Positions 27,601 to 37,546 of a stretch of DNA of 64,000 nt are shown piece by piece (the first letter of the stretch is position 1; each line of letters opens with the position of its first letter). This stretch comes from Galbula dea. Taxonomy: Eukaryota > Chordata > Aves > Piciformes > Galbulidae. Under the pieces are notes generated by a model that worked only from the letters and a program-made list of their open reading frames with translations, searched no databases and was not told where the DNA came from. The stretch lies in assembly GCA_013399015.1 (NCBI GenBank), contig VWZX01010273.1, forward strand, positions 5,793,950-5,857,949, read 5' to 3'. Made by a program: the position numbers and the translations under genes.

Positions 27601-30017
27601 GTCCCTTGCCCCTTGTCCTATCACTGGACACCACTGAAAAGAGTCTGGCCCCAACCTCTTGACATTTTCCATTTAGATATTGATAAGATCGCCTCTCAGT
27701 CTTCTGTTTTGCAGGCTGAGGAGCCCCAGGTGTCTCAACCTCTCCTCGTAACAGAGATGCTCCAGTTTCAGTACAGCCTACACCCCAAGCCTGCAGTGTG
27801 TCTGGGGTGCAGCTGGAAATGGCTGAGTGGGCTGGGAGCACAGACCACTGGATCAAACATCAGCTGCACTGTGAGCTGTATTTTACTGGAGCAATCAAGA
27901 GACAACTTAAAATGGACCCAGTGGTCACCACTGGCTGCTTTTGTCACCTCTTCACAGGCCTTTGCTGGCAGATACCTGGTACTCCCTGTCCTACCTGTAC
28001 TTCAGTGCCATTGGCTGCCTAGGCTGTGCCATCACAGGGCTGTTGATAAGCTTTATAACAGGTTGGTGTTCCATATATAGACATATATAAATAAATATTT
28101 TTGCATAAGAATCCAACTCAGCTGTTAAAAGGGCATTGAAAAAGTCCCCCAAGCAGCTTGTGAGACACGCTCAGGAAAGTGCATCAGGCTCTGATCCCAT
28201 ACCCTCACACCCTGAGGCACCCAAAGCTCACAACTAGCTTTCCATAGACTTAGGTATCATCATTTTTTTCTCCTTTCAGGACCCAATAAAGGAGAAGATA
28301 TCCCACCAGTGTTAATTAAGCCAGTCTGCAACCCGTTCTGCTTTTGGTCTGAAAGCCTCAAGACTGCCCTGTGGTGCGGGGTGCAGCACGACAGCCAGGA
28401 GGTGAGTACCTGAGCCTATGGGCTTGGTCCCACCATGGCCCAGGACCAGCAGGTCTACCTTCACCTACGTGCCACACCGAGGCCTTCGGTAACTGCCTTT
28501 TGAAGTTACGCAAGGGATGCTGCGTAGGCACCACAGACTGGAAGTGAGATCAGCCAAGCCCTAAGCAGCATTGGTCAGTAATAAGTTACCCATTTTCCCT
28601 GCTTGCACAGCACGCAGGACTCAGGGTCTGAGACAAAGAGCTCCCAGGACAGGCAGCAGTCTCCGGAACTGAAGCTGACCTCCCTTTCCCTACCCTCTCC
28701 ACTCCAGCAGCCAAGCAGGGACAAAGCCACACTTTACACCCCAGAAAGGACATCCCTCCAAGAACAGAGAAAGATTTTAGCACTCACATGTCCACAAAGT
28801 AGTAGTGGTGGTAGTGATGCTATCGCCACGGCTCTCGCTGCTGCTGCCGCCACCATCCCCACACCTTCAGGCCCAGACCAATTCCTCCCCTCCAGGGCCT
28901 CTCCCCACACATTAGGCATTACTGCTAACCACCAGCACCTGGGCTACCCCTGCCCACCACCTTCTCCCTAGAAACAAAACCAGCTTTCCCCCAGGTGTCT
29001 CAGGGCTCAAGCCACAGAGAACGAGCACCTGGTTTTCCTGCACTGTTGTAACAGTTTAAAGTGAAAGAACATTGCTTAGTCTTCTCAAAATCGCAGGACA
29101 GTTTGTGTTGAAGAGACCTCTAAAGGCTTATAAAAGGGACATAAAGCAATATGTATGTTTTCAGCTCCTTTAGAGTACTCTGCATGTACCTTTAAATCTT
29201 GAGAGGAATCTTTCAGCTGCAAGGCTCACAGTATTCAACAGGAACAGAAACTGTCCCTCCACCCACCACGCATTAAGCTTGACATCGAAGTTAATGGTTT
29301 AATTTGGAGAGCAGCTGTGGCTCTGAATTTGCTTCAGGTGTTTCACTAAGCTTTTAAGTGCTCAACAGAGTTCATCTAGAACTTTCCTAAAGAAGAAAAA
29401 AAAAAATCTCACTGAAGGCATTAATAAATAATCACACATGCATTTACTCCTTGTATTTGCTTCCAATGTAGAATAACAACATGAATCACGTAGTTGCAGT
29501 GTGAAACCACAAGGCAAGTGTAGGCCAGACAAAACCCAATCCACTAAAATGCAGCTAAATATGAAATGAAAAATTAAATTTAAGAGACTGGGAATGAACC
29601 AAGAGCACATTTCATGACACTTACTTGAACAGAGGAGTTGTGAGTTGTTGGTTTTGCCAAAGACTTTCCATGGGGAATGAGAAAATCAGTGATTGTGTAT
29701 AGAGGGGAATGAAGAGTCCCTTGTTTGTGGTCTGAGAGTCATTTTGAATAAGGATGGATGTCAAAATTTCAAAATGCAACAAGATACCTTTTAAGTAAAA
29801 GGAAAATCCCAGTAAATACAGGCTTCAAACTACCAGGGGTACTTTCTTTTTTTTTCAGGTGGACTTTGAAAAAAATCTGCCTAAAGTTATTGCAAAGAAA
29901 ACTGGAACAGATGACACCTTCAGGAATAATGCCAACAAAGAAACCAATCGTCACTTCCCTGGCTATAATCCCAAGGAAAAATCCTATACTAATATAACCA
30001 GAGAATCTCGCCTCTAG
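15254..30017 (+). CDS. SLC5A12: SLC5A12, sodium-coupled monocarboxylate transporter 2 (complete, 15 coding exons)
   Basis: SMCT2 is a plasma-membrane symporter that moves lactate and other short monocarboxylates with Na+, known from apical membranes of kidney and gut epithelium. The fifteen exons listed below join in one frame to 629 codons plus TAG; the human protein is about 618 residues. Visible signs: membrane segment 1 at residues 15-36, the SLC5 motif GTPSEVYRYG after residue 74, and the SLC5A12-type stretches FDVDPLRRHTFW and TIQRCISCK. The helix SGTLSTVAASINAL (349-362) carries the predicted Na2-site pair S353/T354. N-glycosylation sequons lie in exon 12, and the C-terminus ends S-R-L, a class I PDZ-ligand pattern. 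Wording at many positions fits SLC5A12 rather than SLC5A8. All introns are GT-AG and range from about 0.2 to 2.1 kb. ANO3 lies tail-to-tail downstream. The ATG follows an in-frame-open short leader; upstream noncoding exons cannot be excluded. Confidence 0.96.
17665..17730 (+). CDS. SLC5A12: SLC5A12 coding exon 2
   Basis: This exon encodes residues 120-141 (YLELRFNK..., ending YVLQT). It is preceded by a pyrimidine tract and CTAG and followed by GTAAGA. Phase 0 at both ends. YLELRFNK is a strong SMCT family motif. Confidence 0.95.
18147..18201. other. Two adjacent short inverted repeats in SLC5A12 intron 2
   Basis: CCTGGGA-GTAT-TCCCAGG (18147-18164) and GATGGTC-TCAGAAGG-GACCATC (18180-18201) are both perfect 7-bp stems, 15 bp apart. 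Confidence 0.7.
18730..18781 (+). CDS. SLC5A12: SLC5A12 coding exon 3
   Basis: This 52-nt exon encodes residues 142-158 (ILYTGIVVYAPSLALNQ) plus the first base of V159. Acceptor CTTCAG, donor GTGAGT. It enters in phase 0 and exits after one base. Confidence 0.94.
20001..20068 (+). CDS. SLC5A12: SLC5A12 coding exon 4
   Basis: This 68-nt exon completes V159 and encodes TGFDLWGSVIATGVVCTF and so on to L181. Acceptor TTTCACAG, donor GTACGT. The donor was set one base early so that the conserved GGLKAVVWTD junction with exon 5 is kept in frame. Confidence 0.93.
21125..21279 (+). CDS. SLC5A12: SLC5A12 coding exon 5
   Basis: This exon encodes residues 182-232 (GGLKAVVWTDAFQMV..., ending RLNIF) plus two bases of D233. 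Acceptor TTTTAG, donor GTAAGA. It covers a membrane helix and the following extracellular loop. Confidence 0.95.
22328..22468 (+). CDS. SLC5A12: SLC5A12 coding exon 6
   Basis: This exon completes D233 and encodes FDVDPLRRHTFW, IGGTFTWLGLYGVNQS and CISCKSEKHAK. Acceptor TTCTAG, donor GTAAGC. The loop FDVDPLRRHTFW distinguishes SLC5A12 from SLC5A8. Confidence 0.96.
23202..23225. other. Perfect 10-bp inverted repeat with 4-base loop in SLC5A12 intron 6
   Basis: ATGTTCTCAC, AACA, GTGAGAACAT. The arms are exact reverse complements. It could form a hairpin in RNA or mark a protein site; no known element was recognised. Confidence 0.8.
23750..23879 (+). CDS. SLC5A12: SLC5A12 coding exon 7
   Basis: This exon completes L280 and encodes ALYLNLLGLWIVLVCAV through SAPDQ (residue 323). 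Acceptor TTCTAG, donor GTACAG. It contains one full membrane helix followed by the CDPWT loop. Confidence 0.95.
24222..24310 (+). CDS. SLC5A12: SLC5A12 coding exon 8
   Basis: This exon encodes residues 324-352 (LMPYFVMDIFSSMPG..., FSGTL) plus two bases of S353. Acceptor CCCCAG, donor GTCTGT. The predicted Na2-site serine 353 is split by the following intron. Confidence 0.94.
24666..24778 (+). CDS. SLC5A12: SLC5A12 coding exon 9
   Basis: This exon completes S353 and encodes TVAASINALATVTFEDL and the cytoplasmic loop to STWISKGL, plus one base of C391. Acceptor TCTACAG, donor GTAGGT. N360 and D369 occupy positions that are functionally important in the related iodide symporter SLC5A5 (family knowledge from memory). 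Confidence 0.95.
26036..26103 (+). CDS. SLC5A12: SLC5A12 coding exon 10
   Basis: This 68-nt exon completes C391 and encodes ILYGILCTSMAAAASL and GGVVQ (residue 413). Acceptor TTCCAG, donor GTATCA. The exon is alanine-rich and forms a membrane helix. Confidence 0.94.
26445..26531 (+). CDS. SLC5A12: SLC5A12 coding exon 11
   Basis: This exon encodes residues 414-442 (ASLSIHGMCGGPMLGLF..., ending CANWK). Acceptor CTGCAG, donor GTAAGG. Phase 0 at both ends. Confidence 0.95.
27153..27331 (+). CDS. SLC5A12: SLC5A12 coding exon 12
   Basis: This exon encodes residues 443-501 plus two bases of R502. It begins GAVGGLLAGITLAFWAG, then FIYPAP, then a large extracellular loop with the sequons NCT and NST. 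Acceptor CCAAG, donor GTATTG. The loop is the least conserved part of the protein. A CR1 insertion begins about 40 bp downstream. Confidence 0.93.
27370..27768 (-). repeat. CR1 LINE copy filling most of SLC5A12 intron 12
   Basis: A reverse-strand CR1 of about 400 bp: it starts CAGAATCACAGAATGATGGA, then GGTTGCCCAGAATTGCATCC, CACAACCTCTCTGGGAAGCC and CCTTGTCCTATCACTGGACA. Intron 12 is only 626 bp, so the repeat makes up nearly two thirds of it. Confidence 0.9.
27958..28061 (+). CDS. SLC5A12: SLC5A12 coding exon 13
   Basis: This exon completes R502 and encodes PLLADTWYSLSYLYFSAIG and the last membrane helix, ending ISFIT plus one base of G537. Acceptor TTCACAG, donor GTTGGT. A 210-codon open frame that overlaps this exon in another phase is spurious. 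Confidence 0.94.
28280..28401 (+). CDS. SLC5A12: SLC5A12 coding exon 14
   Basis: This exon completes G537 and encodes the start of the cytoplasmic tail: PNKGEDIPPVLIKPVCNPFC, then WCGVQHDSQE (residue 577). Acceptor CTTTCAG, donor GTGAGT. Confidence 0.94.
29092..29133 (-). repeat. Possible very short CR1 relic in SLC5A12 intron 14
   Basis: ATCGCAGGACAGTTTGTGTT followed by GAAGAGACCTCTAAAGG resembles the CR1 reverse terminus but is short and diverged. Confidence 0.35.
29859..30017 (+). CDS. SLC5A12: SLC5A12 coding exon 15 (terminal, with stop)
   Basis: This exon encodes residues 578-629 and TAG at 30015-30017. The tail is hydrophilic and contains FPGYNPKEKSYTN, matching the PGYDPKDKSYNN block of mammalian SLC5A12. 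It ends ESRL, a class I PDZ-ligand pattern. Acceptor is a long T-tract with TTTCAG. Confidence 0.94.
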   Translation: MDFEKNLPKVIAKKTGTDDTFRNNANKETNRHFPGYNPKEKSYTNITRESRL

Positions 30018-30138
30018 AAGCTGAGGGTCAAGGGACATTTAATCCAACTGTATTTCTCCAGCTTCAGAAAGGAAGAGCTCTTTTTATTGCATTTACCACC
30101 TTGTAGATGACCAAGAGGGAGCAACTGCTCTCTACAGC

Positions 30139-30144
30139 AATAAA
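30139..30144 (+). terminator. SLC5A12: Candidate SLC5A12 polyadenylation signal
   Basis: The first AATAAA after the stop codon, 122 bases downstream. A second hexamer at 30692-30697 is an alternative. Confidence 0.35.
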
Positions 30145-32631
30145 GGCCAGATTTTTATTTATGAATTTCATGACCAAACTGGGAAATCACCAGACAATGG
30201 GGTTTTGGAAGCACTGCTATTTCAGAAGAAATGCTTCATCAATCTTGTTGTGGAAGCTGCTGCTTGGAAGTAGCTGCAATACATCTCTATCTCATGCTCT
30301 GTTGAGTAACTAGTCATTGAAGGGAAATGTCAAAGGTGAACCTGAGATAAAGCAGGACTTCAGATAAGTTTCTGAGGTCTCTCGCTAAGGTGAGACTGGG
30401 AACTGCTCTCTGATGGAAGGGAGAGGAGGGGGGTCAAGCTGAGCTAGTGTCTGCCTATTCCTGGGTACTGCAAAAAGCCTCCTCACTGGAATGTTGAATA
30501 GACCAGACTGGTCTTTTAGTGACTGAGTTAATCGTGTTCACTTCCTCTGTGGAACTCAGATTTCTTTATAACATCTTACTCTAAAAGCTATAGGAGAAAA
30601 AAATGTTACCTTGAATTCAGGATAGTTCTGTATCCATGTTAGTCTTGGAAAGACATTTTCATCTCAAAAAGATCTATCTACTACTTTATGCAATAAAGAA
30701 AACAAACCAATATTTGATGATGATGTCACCTAATTGATAATTCATGCTGAATTCTGAAAAATGACACATAATTAAGCACAATAATCTGTCTAGTAAAATG
30801 TCTTGGAAGAAGGCACCTGGTCTACTAAGTGCTCTGTTGCAGTGAAACATTTCCTCTAAAACTTGCCTGTTGTAAATCAAACTCAACAATCCACCTTGAT
30901 AAACTTCTGGATGTAGTTTCTTGGATGAACGTATTTGTTTTTAAACAAACTCAGAATTGATTGAAACAATGAAAATATCAAAGATAACTGAGTTATGGAC
31001 CCAGCTGATATATTTAGCTCATATTGCTTTGAAGAACCCAGCTGTTGCTTTTGCTTTATCAGGCCCATCTTTATGATGTAGATCTAGGTCAACCTGGTCC
31101 TTGAAGCTACTTCCTCTGCCTGTGTTCTTGGCCTGCCTCTGGGAATGGTCCCAGGATATTCAATCAGAGAACAGCATAGCAGTCTCTAAATGACACTGCC
31201 TTGCTTGTGTGGGACAGCTTGTCAACAGACTGAGAATGAAGTCAATATTTGTGTTACACCCTTTCACACCACTTTTATAATCTCATAAAAGCTCACAGCT
31301 GAGTCTGGCTGGCAGCCTGCTGCCTTATGTGGCATACTTTCCTTTCGTGCTCCCATCCTTGGTATGGCTAGCAAGGTAGAGATGGAAACTCAGTAAATAA
31401 TGCTACTGTATCATTTATACCTCATGGCCACACACATTATTGCCTAGGTTGTATTAAGAAAGCCTAACTATCATGCTTAAAGCTGTATGGAGTGAAAGTG
31501 GTTCCAAATAGCAAGGTGAAGCTACATAGTTAGGTGGTGGATGAGAAAAACCTTTCTACTGGTAGTTGGGAGAATATCTGAGGCATCCAACTGTGGAAAT
31601 AACCAGGGCTGCTCTGAATACTTCTGCAGTATTCTGATGCTCTGCAAGCTGGGAGATGTATAGTTTGAATTTTTCAGCATTTTTTCACAAGTTTAGCAAC
31701 ACCTTTACATTGGATTCACTACTTAGTATCTTTCCAAGTCCTTTGCCACAAAAGAGAATCTTAACTTGTTCTTTTAATGTCAAAAGAAGTGATTTATGTT
31801 GGCTAGATTTGCATTCTCTCAAAAGGTCTCTGAAGAAATAGCCTAAGGAATTTCTCTTTAACTTCCTGTTTCTGGAGTAGTTTTATTTCAACTAAAGCTG
31901 CCCATTGAGCCCAAGTGTCTTCTGTACCTGTAAAGAAGTCAGGCATTCCACAGGGTTTTGCTAAGTCCAACATGTGGACTTACACAAGACAGCTAAAATG
32001 GTTGATCAGTAGTTTACCATTCACTCTTCTACCAACACTTTAGGCTCTGACCTAACAAAACCAGAATTCAGAAAAATTACCATTCTGATTAAATATTCAT
32101 GTCAGGGTTGTTTACAGTTATCTTCTGATCTTCTCCCTTCTTCTACCTCCTGAGCCACTGATCCTTCCAGAGAAGAGCTAGCCTGTGCAATTGAGTTGAA
32201 AAAAAATATACTAAGAAACATGTGAATTCTAAAGCAAGAGCTTAAATTTAAGAAATTGTTAGTCACTAGTGGAGGCAGCAGACTACAAATGACTGGAAAT
32301 TTGACAAGTGAGCCTGGATGTGCCTTGAGACCACAGTAAGTGGGTATTTAATTGTAAAAAGTTAGAAGTGTCTGAGCCAAGTTTAACCCTTGAATTACTT
32401 CCTTACAGTCCTATGGTTTGAAGGCTTATCAGCACTCAGTTTTCAAGTGTATGATTTGTTTGGTTTTAATTAACTCTGAATATTTGCAACAACGAAGCTC
32501 AGAGCCTCTGATTTCAAAGATATCCAAGTTTATTACTGAAAAAATGCAATATCCCAATGTGTATGGTACAGTAAGTAGTTGCATTTGTACATGTAAACCT
32601 TGACAAAGTAAACAGCATCTCAAAGACAAAT

Positions 32632-32730
32632 TTATGCCAAAAGTGTCTTACAACAGTTAATCAGATCAACAACTTTTTCCTCAGTGAATTCTTTTTGTTC
32701 TGGGGTACACACTGGCTTGTAGAAGTAATC
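32632..32730 (-). CDS. Candidate terminal exon of an unidentified gene (32 residues plus stop)
   Basis: On the minus strand a good acceptor (pyrimidine tract ending GCATTTTAG) is followed by 32 open codons and TAA at 32634-32632. An AATAAA lies at 32534-32529, 97 bases after the stop. The peptide begins DYFYKPVCTPEQKEF and continues TEEKVVDLINCC; it is hydrophilic, mixed in composition and not low-complexity. I do not recognise it. An open run of this length after a chance acceptor is not rare, so the case rests on the combination of acceptor, stop and polyadenylation signal. Confidence 0.28.
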   Translation of the reverse strand, partial: DYFYKPVCTPEQKEFTEEKVVDLINCCKTLLA

Positions 32731-35159
32731 CTAAAATGCAAAAGAAACCAAAAGCTGACAGGCCAGCAGAACTTCTAGCTTCTGGTTCATAAAAGTCAAT
32801 TTCTCTGAAACGCTCTGTGGTACTGTAATTTTAGTTGAAACATTACTTACAAAGTTTGGATGTATGGATAGAAAAAATAGTTGAAATTTTATTCTTATTC
32901 CTTACTTAGAAACCAAGCTGTATTTAAATATTACATAAATTTCAAATATATACACACTTTAAGAAATCTCCTACGCTCATGATATTGCAAGTTAGCCAGG
33001 ACTATCAGAGTAAAAAATGACTGAACTATTTAAGATTTTACATGAGATTATTTCAGAGAACTGAAATTTCAGTGACACTATTCTAGGTAAAAATCAGAGT
33101 CAACAATTTGGAAGATTTTTTTCAATACAAAACTCTGAGTCATCTAAAAAGAACACAAAATAAAAAGGTGATCTGAATTTTTGTCATTAGGAACAGAAAA
33201 ATCAATGTGTTCTCAGTGTTTAGAATCTCATTAGCTTTAGACTGCATTGGGTTTAATCCTACTTTCTCACCCAGTAGCATCCTAACAACTATCTCATGGC
33301 AAGAAGAATGAAAACTACAGAGAACATAGAACATGACAGAGGTTATGGCAAAAAGTTAGAATGAGCCAACAGAACCAACACAAGGTATTTCCAGTGCAGT
33401 GAAGAGGGAATACACAATTAACATTTCAAGACTAAATCCCAGTCCTGGCTTAAAAAGTTCCTGTATACCATGGAATAGCCAAGTGATTTCTCTCCAGGTC
33501 CTTGTTGTGCCATTGATAGCTTTGTGCTGCTGTGGTAACTCTGTGCTATTGTGATTATGCCAAAACCATGCACATACAAATTTCTGGTAAATGTAGCTGC
33601 AATGTCAATATTAGAGAAAACCTGTCAATATGAGCCTATTATATCAATTGAAAAAAGCTAGGATTGTGCAGGGTATTTAGGATGCATGTCTGCATGTAGG
33701 GGGGGACATAAGGAGTCCAAAAGGTAGCGCTTGGGGAAGTGACTGAAGGGACAGATCCCAAAATGGGTAGCCTAATGGCCTGGGTAGCTGCACCCTGTGC
33801 TCCATCCAATGCCTACCAACTTTGTACAAAGCAACAGACAACCTAGCATTGGTGCTCTTCCTACTTTGGCTTCTCAGTTAGGGACATCCAAAAGGAACCT
33901 GCAAAAAATTCTGCAGTTACAGCATTGCCCTGGAAATTGGACTGGCAGCAAGAAGGCATCATTTAATCAAACACTGAGGATAAGTAAACAGTGAGCCAGA
34001 GGAGAAAAAGAAAAGGGTTAGGAGGGCTGTCACCGTGCTCCACCTTCAAATCCTTGTTTTGCAAAACCTGTTGGAGTTCTGGAGAAAAACTTGCTGAAGT
34101 GAAGAGAGCCCTTTGGTTCCTCTGCTCACCCCCAGCTTCCACACACTGGCTCGTGTGCATTTCATCCCAGCAGAACATGGGCTTTGTGAGCATGAAAAGA
34201 CTTGGGGACCTTTTCAAAATGCTAAATTTTTCACCACAGGACTTGAGGTTTGCAATTCATTTCAACACTTTCAGAAAGTGTCACTGTGTGCAGACAATGT
34301 ATGCATTGGAACTAACAAAATAACAAGTGGATTTATTTTTGAATTCTAGTATCAGCTTTAACACCCAATAAACATTATTATGAGAGGCTGGCTGCATATT
34401 TGTTTCAACCTTTGTCCCCAGAGAAGCAAATCAGTAGTTTATGAGGATCATAGAAATGCTTCTGGCAGTATTACTGCATTGGAAGTGACTGTTGATACTA
34501 CTAAGTTTATCTTTGTCCCTTTTCTCCTATGTGACACTTAACAGAAAATGTGATTGATTGATTTTCCATTAACTTTATTGCCTTCATATTTAGCTGTTTG
34601 CATAAAAAGAGTTTTATTGTTATGGCCATTGCCTAGTGCATGTAAAAATATAGTTTATAATCATTTTAATGAAAATTTGTCACACTGGCAAGTAACTACT
34701 TATGAACTGTTTTTTTTCAACTCCCCTGTGATGGGACTTCACAGGTAATGCCACTGGATCTCATGGCTCCAGGAATTCTCTCCAGTTGGAGTCTGCAATG
34801 GAAGAAGCTGCAGCAAGGGAACAGCAGATATGCACTAGGCTGAGCATCTTAATGGCACATTAAGAATAAAAGATCACTAAAGTTCTTGCCTTTCCCCATA
34901 TTAACAGTCACCCTAAAGCTGTGCTTCCCAAGATATTTATCCTTCTGCAGAACCTTTTATGAAGGAAACCTCAGTAGATTTATGCATTAAGGTACATGCC
35001 TATAAACCTGTTTTCAGTTAGCCCTCCCAGACGTTTTTCTTTTGAGCTTTCCAGAGGACTCAGCTGAGCCTAACTGAGCTTCAGAACACAATTTAAGACA
35101 AGTTGCTGTTGGAAAAGGGCATAGCAACAGCTGAGGTATGTTTTGTAGTAATGAAGATA

Positions 35160-35277
35160 TGTAATTCCAAAGAAATATTTAACAAACCCCCAGTTATTGT
35201 CCACCTTCACTATGGAAATTTTAGGCTTGTCATCATCAATATTAGCTTCAATCTTCATCAAACTTTCTCTACACATT
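35160..35277 (-). pseudogene. Thioredoxin-fold-like peptide, possibly a decayed exon
   Basis: On the minus strand a strong acceptor (T-rich tract, CTTAAAG) at 35279-35278 opens a frame reading MCRESLMKIEANIDDDKPK, then ISIVKVDNN, then FVKYFFGITYL. The order E.L.KIE, IDDD, I..VKVD, VKY.FGIT.L resembles the central part of thioredoxin-like repeats known from invertebrate multi-thioredoxin proteins (family pattern from memory). No GT donor follows at the expected place, so it may be a relic or a chance match. Confidence 0.22.
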
Positions 35278-37098
35278 CTTTAAGAAAAAGGGATGAGGAA
35301 AAAAACATAAACCCCAGTCAACATGTGGTTTGCCTTGTTTCCAAATGCCTGACCAATATGCTGTCCTTCTAGTAAGGAAACTGAATTACAGCATACCAGA
35401 GAACCTGTGCTCAATCCTCAGGTAACTTTGTTGGTGCTCAGCTGTGAATACTGAGCTCTTACTGCATATCCCTCTATATGGAGGTGGACTGTGAGCTCTA
35501 GAAAGTAACCTCTCATAAGGATGGCTAATGATGTAGAACTCTTATCCTTTTTTAGTCACCAGAATTCAGATCTCACACCTTAGGCACAAATTTAGAATGA
35601 AAAATCATTAGGAAAGAGATATGTATAATGCACGTGGACTTTTTTGCTATTTCTGGAATGGAAATTTCTTCTGTCTGAATCAAGACACAGAATTTGGTTA
35701 GGAATGATGGAATAGGTTAAGACATTTTGGACTAATCCTTTGTTAAAAGTATCTGGTTGCTCATGCAGTCTCTCTATGGGCACACGCATGGAGCAAAGTC
35801 ATCAGAGATTAGATCTGCAATGATCTGAAGCAGTTTTGCACAAATTGAAGTTCTAAAGCTTTGTTGGCTTTCACAAATGCAGCTTGCATGCACAGTCTAT
35901 TCCTACTGGTCATGTGTTTGGAAAGACAATATTTAGAATATGAAAAGCTCATTCACCATTCATAAAATACATTATTCCTGAGGACAGTGTGTGCCTTATG
36001 CTTTAGTCAAGTAACGTGCAGTCAGTGCAGACAGCATACTAAATCAAGTCTCAGCTTAAGCAAATGGCTAGATAGTGGCAAAACCTTTAGACATTGCTGG
36101 TGTCCTTCAAAAATAAAGGAACCCACAGAGTGCTTCTTCAAAACCTCTTGTGCTTTTCCAGTGCATAAATTGCACAATGTCAGATCTACACACTTGCCTT
36201 CAATAGACTCTTATACACCAGTGTTTAAAATAATAATACATATATATTTAAATATCCAATACAAAAAGTTTTTTTTCCCTGCATGTTTTATTAAGTCCAA
36301 TTGGAATTTGCCTAAGTAGGTATTGGAATGTGCTAGTATCCACAGCAGAAACAGAAAAGCATAAAACAATCAAACAATAGCTCTGACTTTTGCCTAATTT
36401 TATACTGTATCTTCATACCTTAAGCGAGCCAAGGCATTTTGGTTTGAGAGAAAACATTACAAAGAGAGCTCACCTGTGACCTTTTGAAGAACTGAAGTGC
36501 TACCACTACATGGCAGAGAAGCTATGACACATACTTAGTGCTGCCAAATCCTGCTCCCTATTCCACAGAATGAAACAGAGACAATAAATTAAACCAAACG
36601 GTGTGATTCTGTTAGGTTCTGAGGAGAGTGCACTAATGATTTCTGACAAAGACCCCTTGAGGAATTTAATGCACAATCCAGAATATGAAGGAACAAAACA
36701 GCCTTTCCAAAATATGGGAAGCTGAATTCCACCAGCCCTTTATGACAGAACTAATTGCTAATGTATCTGGTTAGACCATACCTCCCAATTTCTTTCCTCC
36801 TTTGTGCAATACTGTAGATACTCCTATAGCTGCCTTGTCTGGTCACAGAGAGCTGGAATTAATGAAGAAATCTCATGAATATACTGAAATCACTAAAGAA
36901 CTTAAGGTCTGATGCTAGGCCTCCACTCATCCACTTTGATGGGCTCTTCACTCCTAAAGTTAATGTTATATAGCATAATAAAATAAAATGATTGTGCTAA
37001 TAAATGCAAGTGAATATAACACTTTCTGGTTAATAGGGTATTTTAAGTAGTAAAAATTGAGGTCTTGTCATATCTATCAGCAGTGATTTTGCTGGAGC

Positions 37099-37104
37099 TT
37101 TATT
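37099..37104 (-). terminator. ANO3: Candidate ANO3 polyadenylation signal
   Basis: The first canonical AATAAA on the minus strand after the ANO3 stop, about 1.6 kb downstream. Variant hexamers lie closer (ATTAAA at 38346-38341). Confidence 0.3.
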
Positions 37105-37532
37105 CTTAAAAACAATGTTGAAATTTGCAGCCTTTCTAGTTGCTGTGCTTTGCTGAATTTTTTGGCTAAATTTTTAGCTTTGTTCTCATCCAATGTAAAG
37201 AAGCATGGTTTCAAATTGTACAAGAGAAACAGAATGATTTTACCTGTTTCTCCACTCCCTTCTCTGCAACTTGTTTACATTGCATACTTGTTTACATTGT
37301 TTAAATTAAGTGCTTATCTTTTCCCACATTATGAAATGTTAGCAACTGACAATTTCATCACCAAAATGTGACTATGACCATAAGCAACACTGCTGTATAC
37401 TATATGCACATAAAAACTGAAATTTGATTCTTTACATGAACATCTACCTTTTATAGTGAGTTTATCCAAAAAGCCCCCCAAAAACTCTAAGAAGGCATAA
37501 AAATAATAATAAAAAAATCTAAAAGTAACCAC

Positions 37533-37546
37533 TGTGTGTGTGTGTG
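37533..37546. repeat. TG microsatellite (seven units)
   Basis: A perfect TGTGTGTGTGTGTG run followed by AT-rich TATACAT repeats. Confidence 0.85.

Noticed and set aside
27448..28080. 210-codon open frame on the + strand, the longest apart from the MUC15 exon
   Set aside because: It runs through the reversed CR1 and then over SLC5A12 exon 13 in the wrong frame; the translation matches no SLC5 sequence.
28603..28971. 122-codon Ser/Pro-rich open frame in SLC5A12 intron 14
   Set aside because: It lies in a locally GC-rich intron patch with few stops; it is not in frame with exon 14 and resembles nothing known to me.
33241..33285. Minus-strand mini-exon candidate reading FHSSCHEIVVRMLL
   Set aside because: Only 14 codons, and its phase does not join the candidate terminal exon at 32730; too short to support.
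33991..34323. 110-codon + strand frame followed by AATAAA at 34367
   Set aside because: No acceptor, start context or protein-like pattern; the hexamer is common in AT-rich DNA.
35579..35674. Minus-strand 32-codon open stretch with acceptor and GTGTGA donor-like end
   Set aside because: Peptide (TEEISIPEIAKKSTC...) has no recognisable pattern and the donor is weak; not enough to call an exon.
36060..36220. Minus-strand open stretch containing GKAQEVLKKHSVGSFIFEG
   Set aside because: It looks protein-like by eye, but no pyrimidine-tract acceptor or donor flanks it, and no family was recognised.
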